A stretch of 50,314 nucleotides of DNA from Parcubacteria group bacterium GW2011_GWA2_43_13 (GTDB lineage: Bacteria; Patescibacteriota; Patescibacteriia; UBA9629; GWA2-43-13). Position 1 is the first letter of the stretch; each line of letters begins with the position of its first letter. Positions 17,017-26,296 of this stretch are shown in pieces. The position numbers and the translations under genes were made by a program. The notes below the pieces were generated by a model that was not told where the DNA came from, did no database searches, and saw only the letters and a list, made by a program, of their open reading frames with translations. Location: contig LCFM01000006.1 in NCBI GenBank assembly GCA_000999025.1, forward strand, positions 1 through 50,314, in the 5' to 3' direction.

Positions 17017-17044
17017 ATAATACACTATTACAAATATCTGTCAA
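17017..17044 (-). promoter_or_regulatory. promoter of the small RNA locus
   Basis: On the minus strand TTGACA (17044-17039) and TATTAT (17022-17017) are 16 bases apart, just downstream of the PAP2 stop codon. No protein gene follows in this direction for about 1.7 kb except the oppositely oriented transposase. Confidence 0.7.
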
Positions 17045-17065
17045 TAGCGTGCGCATAAATCACTA

Positions 17066-17587
17066 TTACGACAACATGTGTGTTTTAGAAATGATATATG
17101 GCACAAGCCCGCCGATAAAAAAACCAGCCAACACGTCGCTTGGGTAATGTACGCCAACCATGACACGGCCCAGCCCCACCAATAGCGCCGCGATAATAAA
17201 CCCCGTTTTCACATTTTTTGAAGCCAAAGGGTAGGCACTGATAAAAACACCTACCAAAGCCATCGCAACTGCCGCATGAGACGAGGGAAATGACCCTGAC
17301 GGATTCGGTTCCCCTATCGCAATAACTGCTCCTGTTTCCTGAACAAACGGTCTCTCCCGAGGCACGATAATCTTAACCGCATACACAACTGCTAATGTTG
17401 ATAAAACGCACAACACAAAAAACAGCAATCGTTGTCGTAATGGATACAATGTTCGTTTCATCAACACTAGTGCAAACACAACCATTGCAATGCCCCACAC
17501 CAAAACCTGACTACATAAAATCGCAATTGACTGCCCGGCTTCCGAATTACTCAAGCTATTGATAATAAAAAAAAGAAATGACTCCAT
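17066..17587 (-). CDS. PAP2-family phosphatase (undecaprenyl-diphosphatase-like)
   Basis: 173 residues with five to six hydrophobic segments and the three PAP2 motifs: KIIVPRERP, SFPSSHAA and GRVMVGVHYPSDVLAG. Both catalytic histidines are present. By family it dephosphorylates a lipid diphosphate at the membrane outer face, most likely undecaprenyl diphosphate recycled from peptidoglycan synthesis (BcrC-like). It lies downstream of the tandem mutase genes, separated by a repeat-filled 132-base gap. Confidence 0.88.
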   Translation of the reverse strand: MESFLFFIINSLSNSEAGQSIAILCSQVLVWGIAMVVFALVLMKRTLYPLRQRLLFFVLCVLSTLAVVYAVKIIVPRERPFVQETGAVIAIGEPNPSGSFPSSHAAVAMALVGVFISAYPLASKNVKTGFIIAALLVGLGRVMVGVHYPSDVLAGFFIGGLVPYIISKTHMLS

Positions 17588-17594
17588 ATATAAA

Positions 17595-17670
17595 GGGTAT
17601 TAACCCTGTGTTATCTGCGCTCGCTCGGAAGAGCAAATGATTTTGCTCTTCGCTCACTCGCTTGATAATA
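17595..17670. repeat. family 3 repeat, copy 1
   Basis: It begins GGGTATTAACCCTGTGTTAT, continues CGCTCGCTCGGAA, has a short variable hairpin (GAGCAAA/TTTGCTC) and ends CGCTTGATAATAA. The copy at 27289-27370 shares the same ends with a different centre. Confidence 0.75.
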
Positions 17671-17679
17671 AAAATGATA

Positions 17680-17717
17680 TACCTCCCCCTACCCCTCCTA
17701 TTTTAGGAGGGGGGGGC
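17680..17717. repeat. family 2 palindromic element (intergenic)
   Basis: CCCCTCCTATTTTAGGAGGGG forms a stem-loop between the PAP2 gene and the first mutase. It has the same sequence style as the copies inside prmC, manC and miaA. Confidence 0.65.
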
Positions 17718-17719
17718 TA

Positions 17720-19294
17720 TTACACCAACGACGTCCCTTTCATTTCTTTAGGTTGGGGGATATGTAAAATTTTCAACACAGTCGGCGTAACATCTGCCAA
17801 TACACCAGATGGAATCAATTGATATAGTTCTCTATTTTGATCGTGATTTTTAAACTGCTCGCCAATAATCAACACAGGCACAGGCAACGCTGTATGTTGT
17901 TTATTGATATGCCCGGTTTGAACATCAAACATAATTTCCGCATTCCCGTGATCTGCTGTTATGATTAAACACCCGTCCGGCTGAATCAACTGATACAACC
18001 GTCCCAAACATTCGTCAACAACCTCAACCGCCTTAATCGTTGCTTTTAAATCGCCAGTATGACCCACCATATCAGGATTCGCGTAATTTACTATAACAAC
18101 ATCATAGAGCCCCTTTGCCAATTCCTCTTCTATCCGAGCTGTGATTTCATACGCTGACATCTCAGGCTTTTCGGCGTATGACGCAATGCGAGGAGAAGGA
18201 ATCAAAATATCATCTTCATTTTCCGTTTTCCCTTCCTTCCCTCCATTCAAAAAATAGGTTACATGAGCGTATTTTTCCGTTTCAGCAATATGCAATTGCC
18301 ACAACCCTGCCTGCGCCAACTGACACGGCAATGGACACTCAACCTCCTCTGGAGGAAACGCCACAAAAACAGGCTGGCTGGCTTCGTATTCAGCCATTGT
18401 AACAAAATATATGTTTTCCAATTTTACGCGTTCAAATCCTGAAAAATCAGCAGAAACAAATGCGTGCGTCAACTCACGCGCCCGATCAGGCCGAAAGTTA
18501 AAAAACAGAACACTATCTCCACTTTGGATCGTCGCAATCGGCGCGCCGTCTTTTTCAATAACTGTCGGCTCAATCTCTTCATCATAAATTTTCTTTGCGT
18601 ACCACGATTCAATTGCTTCAATCGGATCGCCAAACCGATATTCTGAAGCCCCTTCTGTTATCGCGCGATACACCTTTTCAATCCGCTCCCAATGATTATC
18701 ACGATCCATGGCATAAAATCGTCCAGTAATACTTGCAATACTCCCCACGCCTGATCCTTTTATATAATCTGATAATTGCCGTACAAATTCTTTTCCACTA
18801 TTAAACGGCGTGTCGCGACCGTCAAGAAACGCATGAATCCAAACCTTTTTTGCGTTCTTTTTTTTACATATATCAAGAATCGCGTACAAATGATCTAAAA
18901 AACTATGCACACCGCCAGAAGACACCAGCCCCATGATATGAACTGATCCGTTATTTTTTTCCGCCGTATCAATAGCTACATTCAGCACGGTATTCTTATA
19001 AAAACTTTTGTCAAAAATAGCATGATTGATCCGTGGCAAATCCTGATAGACGATTTTCCCGGCGCCGATATTTAAATGCCCTGTTTCGGAATTCCCCATC
19101 TCTCCTAACGGTAATCCAACTGCTTCACTGCTCGCCTGAACCGCAAGCGCTGTATATTCTTGCACAAACGTATCAATATTCGGTGTCTTTGCCAAACCAA
19201 TCGCATTCGCAGGATTATTTTCCGCAATACCAAAACCATCTACTATGGCAAGAATGAGTGGTTTAGGAGAGATACTTGGTTGTGATTGAGTCAT
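17720..19294 (-). CDS. gpmI: 2,3-bisphosphoglycerate-independent phosphoglycerate mutase, copy 1
   Basis: 524 residues, full family length. All hallmark sites are present: IVDGFG metal site, catalytic serine in GNSETGH, FLDGRDTP, GRFYAMDRD, FRPDRAREL, NPDMVGHTGD and ITADHGNAE. It interconverts 3- and 2-phosphoglycerate in glycolysis with two manganese ions. It starts only three bases after a second complete mutase gene, so the two form a tandem pair from one transcript. The copies differ at many positions, which indicates an old duplication or separate origins. Confidence 0.95.
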   Translation of the reverse strand: MTQSQPSISPKPLILAIVDGFGIAENNPANAIGLAKTPNIDTFVQEYTALAVQASSEAVGLPLGEMGNSETGHLNIGAGKIVYQDLPRINHAIFDKSFYKNTVLNVAIDTAEKNNGSVHIMGLVSSGGVHSFLDHLYAILDICKKKNAKKVWIHAFLDGRDTPFNSGKEFVRQLSDYIKGSGVGSIASITGRFYAMDRDNHWERIEKVYRAITEGASEYRFGDPIEAIESWYAKKIYDEEIEPTVIEKDGAPIATIQSGDSVLFFNFRPDRARELTHAFVSADFSGFERVKLENIYFVTMAEYEASQPVFVAFPPEEVECPLPCQLAQAGLWQLHIAETEKYAHVTYFLNGGKEGKTENEDDILIPSPRIASYAEKPEMSAYEITARIEEELAKGLYDVVIVNYANPDMVGHTGDLKATIKAVEVVDECLGRLYQLIQPDGCLIITADHGNAEIMFDVQTGHINKQHTALPVPVLIIGEQFKNHDQNRELYQLIPSGVLADVTPTVLKILHIPQPKEMKGTSLV

Positions 19295-19297
19295 ATA

Positions 19298-20866
19298 TTA
19301 CTTTTTCAATACACTCTCACACGTCATTGCATCTGGCTTTTTAATTCCTAAAAGATCGCAAATGGTGGGGGCGACATTTCCCAATACTAATTCTTTTTTT
19401 GTCATATCAAGCTCATGCGAAGATGAAATAAGATACAAAGGAACAGGAGTTGACGAATGTTCAGTATTCACTTCCCCTGATGCCGGATCAAGTACGCACT
19501 CTGCGTTGCCATGATCCGCAGTAATCACAAGATGTCCATTGTATTTTTTCACTTCTTCAAGCAACCGTTCGATATGCGTATCTGTCGCCTCAACCGCCTT
19601 AATAGTTGCCTGCAAATCACCAGTATGCGCAATCATATCCGGAGCCGCGATATTCACTGCATAAAAATCATACCTGCATTTTTCCATTTCAGAAATAATA
19701 CAATCAATAAGTTCTTTTGTCATCATTTCCGGTTTTTGTTCATAATGCGCAAGATCAGGAGACGCAATCATTTGCCGCTCTTCTCCGCCAACAGGATGAG
19801 CGTATCCGCCGTTGAGAAAAAAAGTCATATGCGCAAATTTTTCCGATTCTGCTAAATAAAACTGCCTGATATCACGCAATACCATAGGAAGCGTTTCCGG
19901 AACCGGCTGTGGGTGATATGCGAACATTGCTGTCCCAAGAGAGGGACCGAAATCAGTCAGCCCCACAAACCGCACATTGCGTATCACGCGTTCACGGACA
20001 AATGCTCCTGGGTTGGCTGTTTCAAAATCATCCTGAACAAATACCTTGGTAAGCTGACGCGCGCGATCTGAACGAATATTAAAAAAAATAATTGAATCAT
20101 TATCCTCTATTTTCACAACCGGCTGTCCTTGATCATCAACAATCACAGACGGCTCTAAAAATTCATCTGTCATGTTTTTATTATAGCAATGCGCAATTGC
20201 TTCTTCTGCTGTTGTATAGTGCACCCCCTCTCCTTGCGCAAGCAAGCGATACGCTTTTTCCGTATTCTTCCATTCCTTTTTCCGATCCATGGCGTAAAAC
20301 CTACCAACAACACTTGCAATGGTCTGGCCGGGTTTCATATGCTCGCGTAATTGTTTAAGCAACGTAATGGCGTGATGCGGTGGACTGTCACGGCCGTCGG
20401 TAAATAAATGAATCCATACTTTTTTCAATGCGTACGCATCGCACATCTCAAGCAGAGCCCATACATGACGCGGATCTGCATGAGCGCTTTGCGTATCAGT
20501 CAACAATCCCATGATATGAATATTCGTATCCCACCGCTGAACATGTTCAAGCGCTTCTTTTAAAGATTGGTTTTCATAAAACTGTTTACTTTCAACAGCA
20601 TCTAAAATCACCACATCATCTTGTTTCACAATACGACCGGCTCCAAGATTCATATGCCCTGCTTCGGAATTTCCATTTTGATTATCAGGCAATCCGACTG
20701 CGGCCCCTGACGCGGCAAGCGAAAGATAGCCGACATCTTTATCAAGCTGATCAAATGTCGGCGTTTTCGCAAGCGAAATAGCATTTCCTTTATTTTCAGG
20801 ACCAATCCCCCAGCCATCAATGATGACTAATACGACCGGCTCTTTATGGTGTAATACAGTCGGCAT
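19298..20866 (-). CDS. gpmI: 2,3-bisphosphoglycerate-independent phosphoglycerate mutase, copy 2
   Basis: 522 residues with the same complete set of sites: IIDGWGIG, catalytic serine in GNSEAGH, FTDGRDSP, GRFYAMDRK, IRSDRARQL, APDMIAHTGD and ITADHGNAE. Nothing in the sequence suggests loss of activity. It is the upstream member of the pair and lies 46 bases after the histidine kinase. Two active alkaline-phosphatase-superfamily mutases side by side are unusual in a small genome. One may have a shifted substrate or condition of use. Confidence 0.95.
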   Translation of the reverse strand: MPTVLHHKEPVVLVIIDGWGIGPENKGNAISLAKTPTFDQLDKDVGYLSLAASGAAVGLPDNQNGNSEAGHMNLGAGRIVKQDDVVILDAVESKQFYENQSLKEALEHVQRWDTNIHIMGLLTDTQSAHADPRHVWALLEMCDAYALKKVWIHLFTDGRDSPPHHAITLLKQLREHMKPGQTIASVVGRFYAMDRKKEWKNTEKAYRLLAQGEGVHYTTAEEAIAHCYNKNMTDEFLEPSVIVDDQGQPVVKIEDNDSIIFFNIRSDRARQLTKVFVQDDFETANPGAFVRERVIRNVRFVGLTDFGPSLGTAMFAYHPQPVPETLPMVLRDIRQFYLAESEKFAHMTFFLNGGYAHPVGGEERQMIASPDLAHYEQKPEMMTKELIDCIISEMEKCRYDFYAVNIAAPDMIAHTGDLQATIKAVEATDTHIERLLEEVKKYNGHLVITADHGNAECVLDPASGEVNTEHSSTPVPLYLISSSHELDMTKKELVLGNVAPTICDLLGIKKPDAMTCESVLKK

Positions 20867-20912
20867 ACAGAAGCGTTAACAATTGACAATACTCATTTCC
20901 AACCACCTCATC

Positions 20913-22592
20913 TTATCCCGTCTGTGAGCGCTTGGCAATGCGACGCGGTGGGTTCACGGTGCCATCAGCTACTGCCACCACCTCAACGGGTGGATTTGCT
21001 TGCAGTGATAGAGGCAGAGTAAAAATAAATCTCGCACCTTGCCCTATTCCGTTACTCTCGGCCCAAATCCGGCCACCATGCATCTCAATAATTTTACGCG
21101 CAATATATAAGCCAATACCAGAGCCCGTCGTATTAGTGGTCAACCCTTTTTCACCACGAGAAAACTTTTGAAACAATTTTACTATCGTTTCTGCGTCAAT
21201 CCCCATACCAGTATCTTCTACCACGCATTGCACCGCGTGTGGCTCTGGCTTTAATGTTATTGTAACACTGCCTTTTTGAGTATATTTCAAAGCATTATCA
21301 ATTACATTCATCACCACGTCATGCATTTTATCTTTATCAATATACAACGCAGGGATAACAGCTGTAGCCGGAACAAAACGAAGGTTAAGATTTCTGCGTT
21401 TTGCCTCTGGTCTCAACTCTATCATCACGCTTTCAATAATTTCTTGTATCGTATTAAGCTGATATTTCATCTGTAATTTACCTGCCTCTATGCGGGATAC
21501 ATTTAAAAACACGGTTACAAGCCGCGACAACCTGTCTGCCTGCATAAACACATCTTGTAACCGATCTTTTACTACCGCATTCCCCACATCTCCCATATCG
21601 CCTTTAAGTATCATATCCAAATATCCCTTAATACCAGTAAGTGGCGTACGTATCTGATGCGCGGCAATAGACAAAAACTCTGTTTTCGCGCTATCTAATA
21701 ATTTTAATTTTTTATTGGCGCGTGTGAGTTGTTTTGCGAGTTGTTCCACACGTTCGCGCCCGGCTACTTCTTTAGAGACACTGCGTATCAGCAAAATACC
21801 AAAAATCAGCATCAGAATAAATAAAATAATATCAGGTAATGCCGCTCGTACACTATCAGCGCTTATAACACGCACCATGAGCGTAATAATAATCGCAAAT
21901 ACCAAAACCTGGGTTGCGATAATTTTAATGTTCAAAAGTTTATATCGCACAATGGCATACGCGGTTAAAATAACATACACAGAAACCAAAATATTTCCTA
22001 TCGGAGGAATAGGAATACGATACCATAGAAAATAATTAGTAATACCGCCACTAAATCCCAACACCATCCCAAGCAACATATATCTCACTTGCGAGCGCAA
22101 TAATCCTGATGACGAATGATAGGCCTGCACAAGCAAAGATGTTGTGTATATCACTGTCAAGAGCCACACAAAAAGGCCTGCCGCATACAGGGGTCCTGCA
22201 ATAGGCCAAAATGCAAATCCCGCCACTGGTTCAACATGCGAAACCATGTGTGGTGAAAAACTCAACAGCGCAAAAACACTAAAATAGATATAACTGCAAA
22301 CAAGGATAATTTGTTTAACGCGCAATTTATTAACAAGCGCTAAAACAAAATGCAAATATGTGGCAGGAATAAACGAAGCAAAAAACATTAAAATACGGGA
22401 AAACAACAGCGCGTCAGATTCAGACGACGCAAGTTGCCAAAAATAATACCACACACTCCATAAACCGACGGAAGAAGCGAATAATGTAAAACTTATACGC
22501 ACACGAGAATTTTTTGCGCGCAAAAAAACAAATCCCCCAAGTATGATGCTTGTGATTGCATTCACCAAAGCAGAAAATGCGTAAAATGTCAT
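20913..22592 (-). CDS. membrane sensor histidine kinase (7TM N-terminal type), orphan
   Basis: 559 residues. About seven transmembrane helices fill residues 1-235 and resemble the 7TM histidine-kinase N-terminal region. One further helix lies at about 250-272. Then come a coiled coil, a HisKA dimerisation domain with His312 in SIAAHQIRTPLTGIKGYLDM, and an HATPase domain with NALKYT, DTGMGI and GSGIGLYIARKI. It should autophosphorylate in response to an unknown signal. No response regulator lies next to it. It is followed after 46 bases by the mutase pair, so it may be cotranscribed with glycolytic genes. Confidence 0.93.
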   Translation of the reverse strand: MTFYAFSALVNAITSIILGGFVFLRAKNSRVRISFTLFASSVGLWSVWYYFWQLASSESDALLFSRILMFFASFIPATYLHFVLALVNKLRVKQIILVCSYIYFSVFALLSFSPHMVSHVEPVAGFAFWPIAGPLYAAGLFVWLLTVIYTTSLLVQAYHSSSGLLRSQVRYMLLGMVLGFSGGITNYFLWYRIPIPPIGNILVSVYVILTAYAIVRYKLLNIKIIATQVLVFAIIITLMVRVISADSVRAALPDIILFILMLIFGILLIRSVSKEVAGRERVEQLAKQLTRANKKLKLLDSAKTEFLSIAAHQIRTPLTGIKGYLDMILKGDMGDVGNAVVKDRLQDVFMQADRLSRLVTVFLNVSRIEAGKLQMKYQLNTIQEIIESVMIELRPEAKRRNLNLRFVPATAVIPALYIDKDKMHDVVMNVIDNALKYTQKGSVTITLKPEPHAVQCVVEDTGMGIDAETIVKLFQKFSRGEKGLTTNTTGSGIGLYIARKIIEMHGGRIWAESNGIGQGARFIFTLPLSLQANPPVEVVAVADGTVNPPRRIAKRSQTG

Positions 22593-22652
22593 ACGTTACG
22601 AAATAAAAAAAGAGGAGATATGGCGTACTGTTCAATAGTATACCATATTCCC

Positions 22653-23738
22653 CTATTCCCGTTGAGGTTTTCGTCCCCACACCACAACGTGAATGTGGTG
22701 TGGTTCAACTTGAAGACGCACATCGTCGAATCCAGCCTCAATCATCAAATTGGCAACTTGTTCTGGTGTGCGGTACACCATTTTAGGCCAGTTGATGACT
22801 GTATGGAGAAAACGCCTTTCAACGTTCTCCATAATATTAGCGGTTACGAACACGCCGTTGCTCACCATCGCTTCCAAGATCAACTTGAATAGTCGGATGG
22901 CGCGCTCATCGTCAAGATAATCCAAGTATCCGACCATCTCGACTATATTAGGTTTTTGTAAACGAAGCTTTTTTACCACTGCATGAGAGATGTCCCGCGT
23001 TTCCGCGCAAACGCTATCGCTTATTCCCAAAATTTCTGCGGTCTCTTTGATATACTCCACTGCTGTGGGGTCATAATCAGAGAGATACACAGAAACAGGG
23101 ATTTCCTCTGCGGTTTGTACAATGCCGGACAAAACCGCAGGTGCGCTTCCGCACGCCAATGACGCAACACGCACCGGCAATTCGTATTGCGACATCTCTG
23201 TTAAAAGGTCGCCAATGAGTCGAGTGACGATTCGCAAACGATTACGTACCGCTTGCGCATTCATCATCCCAACCCAAAAATCATCACACTGCGCCCCAAA
23301 ACTGGGCACCTTTTGCACTTCGTAAAAATAGATTTGGTGCAATGATTTCCAGCCGGAAGCATTTTGCCGGATAGTGCTGTTTGCTTGCCCGCGCCAGTCA
23401 AAGAATGGGCTTGCAAACGCACTCCCATGTCCAATACGACGCATCGCATCCTCGACAAGGGCATCAAGAATGCCTTGTTCACCCATCTGCTGATAAGGTG
23501 AACTATGAGACTCGAACTCCCCCGACATCATCGGGACAGTGCCCTGTTCAGCATTGATGAATGTCCCTTGCTTCATCAATTCCTGCCACATTTCCCATGA
23601 CACTCCTTCAACAGACCGAAGGAGTATCCAGTCGAGCAACGCAGGCGTTGGGGAAAGGATTTTAGGAATAGGATAGTTGGGTGCGACTCCCACTCCTGGT
23701 AAATCCGTTGCCACTACCTGCAATGCACTACTTTGCAT
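22653..23738 (-). CDS. class I SAM-dependent methyltransferase-like protein
   Basis: 361 residues. AGAAGGAG lies six bases before ATG 23738. The centre has a Rossmann SAM-binding signature (VRVASLACGSAPAVL), an acidic end of strand 2 (VYLSDYDPTAVEYI) and a later GVFVTANIMENVE strand. The C-terminus looks like a typical methyltransferase (NLMIEAGFDDVRLQVEP). The first 150 residues are unlike common methyltransferases and may recognise the substrate. Its richer GC3 and strong ribosome site set it apart from its neighbours. It is probably monocistronic from the promoter at 23811. Confidence 0.75.
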   Translation of the reverse strand: MQSSALQVVATDLPGVGVAPNYPIPKILSPTPALLDWILLRSVEGVSWEMWQELMKQGTFINAEQGTVPMMSGEFESHSSPYQQMGEQGILDALVEDAMRRIGHGSAFASPFFDWRGQANSTIRQNASGWKSLHQIYFYEVQKVPSFGAQCDDFWVGMMNAQAVRNRLRIVTRLIGDLLTEMSQYELPVRVASLACGSAPAVLSGIVQTAEEIPVSVYLSDYDPTAVEYIKETAEILGISDSVCAETRDISHAVVKKLRLQKPNIVEMVGYLDYLDDERAIRLFKLILEAMVSNGVFVTANIMENVERRFLHTVINWPKMVYRTPEQVANLMIEAGFDDVRLQVEPHHIHVVVWGRKPQRE

Positions 23739-23782
23739 TGCATACTCCTTCTGGTGTGAGTTTGGTTAAAATGACAAATATA

Positions 23783-23811
23783 AAAATATAATAAAACTAC
23801 AATTCTGTCAA
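23783..23811 (-). promoter_or_regulatory. promoter of the methyltransferase gene
   Basis: On the minus strand TTGACA (23811-23806) and TATTTT (23788-23783) are 17 bases apart, immediately after the gapA terminator. Confidence 0.6.
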
Positions 23812-23840
23812 ATAAAAAGACGCGCTCGCAACGCGTCTCT
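23811..23840 (-). terminator. gapA terminator, related to family 1 palindromes
   Basis: On the minus strand AGACGCG and CGCGTCT close a seven-base loop and are followed by TTTTATTT. The flanking TAGAGACG matches the family 1 palindrome end, so a repeat may have been co-opted as a terminator. Confidence 0.75.
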
Positions 23841-23861
23841 AGTTCATTATAAAAAAACTCA

Positions 23862-24869
23862 CTACGCCACTTCTTCTGCCAGTTCGACAAGCCGATGGGA
23901 ATAACCCCACTCATTGTCGTACCATGCGATAACCTTGACCATATCGCCGTCTACAACTTGCGTTAACGACAAATCCACAATGGCGGAATAAGAACTCCCC
24001 ACAAAATCAGAAGAAACCAATTGTTCATTAGTAACAGCTAAAATATTTTTATAATTCGCCTGTTTACTTGCTTTTATAAATGCGTCATTTATGTGATCTT
24101 TTGTAACTTTTTTCTTAAGCACCAATGTGATATCAGAAAGCGATACCACTGGCACCGGCACACGAATTGCCACCCCGTCAAATATTCCTTTCAACGCCGG
24201 GATTGTCTCGGTCGTCGCAATGGCGGCGCCAGTCGTGGTTGGAACAATATTTACAGCCGCGGCACGCGCTCTGCGCAAATCCTTATGCGGACCGTCTTGT
24301 AAATTCTGATCCGCAGTGTATCCATGCACCGTTGTCATCATGGCTTTTTTAATACCAAACTCGGATTCCAACACATTCATAACTGGTGAAATGCAATTGG
24401 TTGTGCACGATGCGTTTGAGTGAACTTTGCTTTTTGCTTTTTTGATATGTGCGCTGTTGACACCGCGCACAAATGTCCCAATATTTCCACCTTTGCCTGG
24501 TGCTGAAATAATCACGCTTTTTGCACCAGCAGTAATATGCGCACTTGCTTTTTCTTCTGACGTAAACATACCAGTGCATTCCAACACAACATCAACATTC
24601 AACTTTTTCCACGGCAACATTGCTGGGTCTTTTTCCGCGTACACTGGAATTTTTTTACCATCAACAATCAATGCGTCTTGTGTTGCTTTCACTGTCCTTG
24701 CGTATTTTCCATACGCTGTATCGTACTGCAATAAATGCGCCAATGTTCGCGCGTCTGTTAAATCGTTAAGTGCGGCAACAGTGATATTCTTTTTTTCAAA
24801 CGCGACCTTAAACGCGCATCGTCCGATTCTGCCAAATCCGTTGATTGCGATAGTAATATGTTTTGCCAT
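23862..24869 (-). CDS. gapA: glyceraldehyde-3-phosphate dehydrogenase
   Basis: 335 residues. The NAD-binding N-terminus INGFGRIGR, the catalytic cysteine in SNASCTTNCISPV, and the WYDNEWGYSHR C-terminus are all present. It oxidises glyceraldehyde-3-phosphate in glycolysis. It follows pyrH by 20 bases. With the two phosphoglycerate mutases nearby, lower glycolysis is concentrated in this part of the chromosome. Confidence 0.97.
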   Translation of the reverse strand: MAKHITIAINGFGRIGRCAFKVAFEKKNITVAALNDLTDARTLAHLLQYDTAYGKYARTVKATQDALIVDGKKIPVYAEKDPAMLPWKKLNVDVVLECTGMFTSEEKASAHITAGAKSVIISAPGKGGNIGTFVRGVNSAHIKKAKSKVHSNASCTTNCISPVMNVLESEFGIKKAMMTTVHGYTADQNLQDGPHKDLRRARAAAVNIVPTTTGAAIATTETIPALKGIFDGVAIRVPVPVVSLSDITLVLKKKVTKDHINDAFIKASKQANYKNILAVTNEQLVSSDFVGSSYSAIVDLSLTQVVDGDMVKVIAWYDNEWGYSHRLVELAEEVA

Positions 24870-24889
24870 AGAAAATAAAAAATTATCTT

Positions 24890-25588
24890 TTATTCAGGTG
24901 TTACCAATGTGCCGATATTTTCGCCACGCGCGACACGAACTAAATTATCATGAGAAAATTCAACAACGCGAATGGCAATACCGGCACTGCGAGCTTTTTC
25001 AAGCGCTTCTTTGTCCATAATTTCAAGCTCGCGCGCAAGCGCGTCCGCCATGGTCAGTGTTTCAAACTTTTGCGCATCGCCATTATTCACAGGGTCTTTA
25101 TCATACACGCCGTCAACTTTTGTCGCTTTCACAATCACATCAGCATGCAAATCAATCGCTCGCTCCACCACGCCAGTATCTGTTGTTACATACGGCACAC
25201 CAGTGCCTGCAGAAAACACCACGACTTTTCCTGAACTTGCCGCTTGGATTGCAGAAGACGGATCTACTCCATCAATAACCCGTTCAATAGGCCAAGCAGA
25301 TTGCAATACCGCCTCTCCTCCTGCCACGCGCAACCGATCCCACAATAACAACCCATTGATAATAGTCGCCGTGATTCCCATATAATCAGCAATAATTGGG
25401 TCAACATCAGTATGCTCAACATACCGCTTGCGAAAAATATTGCCCCCGCCCACAACAACGCCTATTTCAGCGCCTTCATTTTTCATGGCAAGCACAGCGC
25501 GGGCGAGTTCATCTGTTTTTGCGACATCAATCGCCTGCCCTTCTCCTCCTCCAAAAAATTCTCCTGACACTTTAAGTAAAATACGCAT
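24890..25588 (-). CDS. pyrH: UMP kinase
   Basis: 232 residues of the amino-acid-kinase fold: LLKVSGEFFGG at the N-terminus, GVVVGGGNIFR, and the C-terminal TKVDGVYDKDPVNN loop. It phosphorylates UMP to UDP. It has its own candidate promoter after the tsf terminator and is followed by gapA. Confidence 0.96.
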   Translation of the reverse strand: MRILLKVSGEFFGGGEGQAIDVAKTDELARAVLAMKNEGAEIGVVVGGGNIFRKRYVEHTDVDPIIADYMGITATIINGLLLWDRLRVAGGEAVLQSAWPIERVIDGVDPSSAIQAASSGKVVVFSAGTGVPYVTTDTGVVERAIDLHADVIVKATKVDGVYDKDPVNNGDAQKFETLTMADALARELEIMDKEALEKARSAGIAIRVVEFSHDNLVRVARGENIGTLVTPE

Positions 25589-25604
25589 AGAGGTTATGAT
25601 AAAA

Positions 25605-25633
25605 ATTGTACGTCTTTCTTATTAAAAAAACAA
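25605..25633 (-). promoter_or_regulatory. candidate pyrH promoter
   Basis: On the minus strand TTGTTT (25633-25628) and TACAAT (25610-25605) are 17 bases apart, and the -35 is imperfect. It overlaps the U-tract of the tsf terminator. Confidence 0.4.
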
Positions 25634-25651
25634 TCACCCATAGGGTGATTG
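25624..25651 (-). terminator. tsf terminator
   Basis: CAATCACCC and GGGTGATTG (25631-25651) form a near-perfect hairpin. On the minus strand it is followed by seven T. Confidence 0.88.
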
Positions 25652-25655
25652 CCTT

Positions 25656-26276
25656 TTATTCTTTTATAGCACAGATGATTGACTCGGTTTCAAGCGAATA
25701 CCGACTAAACCTGCGAATAACAACCTTTTCCCCCAATTTCGCAGTCGCGCTATTTACAATATCCTGAATGGTTTGCGAATCATCTTTCACAAACAACTGA
25801 TTCATTAAACACACATCACTGAAAAATTTATTCATCTTTCCTTCAAGTATTTTTTCAATCATGTCTACGGGTTTACCTTCGTTGTGTAATTTTTCCCGCT
25901 CAATCTCTTTTTCTTTTTCAATCACTTCATTCGGCACATCGCCTGATGTAATAAATCGGGGGCTCATAGCGACAATATGCATGGCAATATCATGAGCGAG
26001 CGATTTAAACTCGCTATTGCGTGCTACAAAATCGGTTTCGCAATTTAATTCCAACAGCACGCCGACACGGCCGTTGCCGTGGATATAACTTTCAATCAAC
26101 CCTTCATGCGCTGTACGCTCGGATTGTTTTTTCAGCGCAATTTGCTGGCCTTTTTTCCGAAGCCATTCAATGGCTTTTTCAGTATCACCGCCTGATTCTT
26201 CCAAAGATCGTTTTGCATCCATCATTGCGGCTCCTGTTTTTTCTCTCAATTCTTTAACCGCTTGTGCTGTAATCAT
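25656..26276 (-). CDS. tsf: elongation factor Ts
   Basis: 206 residues, shorter than the typical form of about 280. The N-terminal UBA-like domain (VKELREKTGAAMMDAKRSLEE) and the core TDFVARN motif are intact. The usual second half is reduced, as in many small bacteria. It exchanges GDP for GTP on EF-Tu. It follows rpsB after 20 bases, the standard rpsB-tsf pairing. Confidence 0.96.
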   Translation of the reverse strand: MITAQAVKELREKTGAAMMDAKRSLEESGGDTEKAIEWLRKKGQQIALKKQSERTAHEGLIESYIHGNGRVGVLLELNCETDFVARNSEFKSLAHDIAMHIVAMSPRFITSGDVPNEVIEKEKEIEREKLHNEGKPVDMIEKILEGKMNKFFSDVCLMNQLFVKDDSQTIQDIVNSATAKLGEKVVIRRFSRYSLETESIICAIKE

Positions 26277-26296
26277 AGTACGTCAAGTGTCAATAG

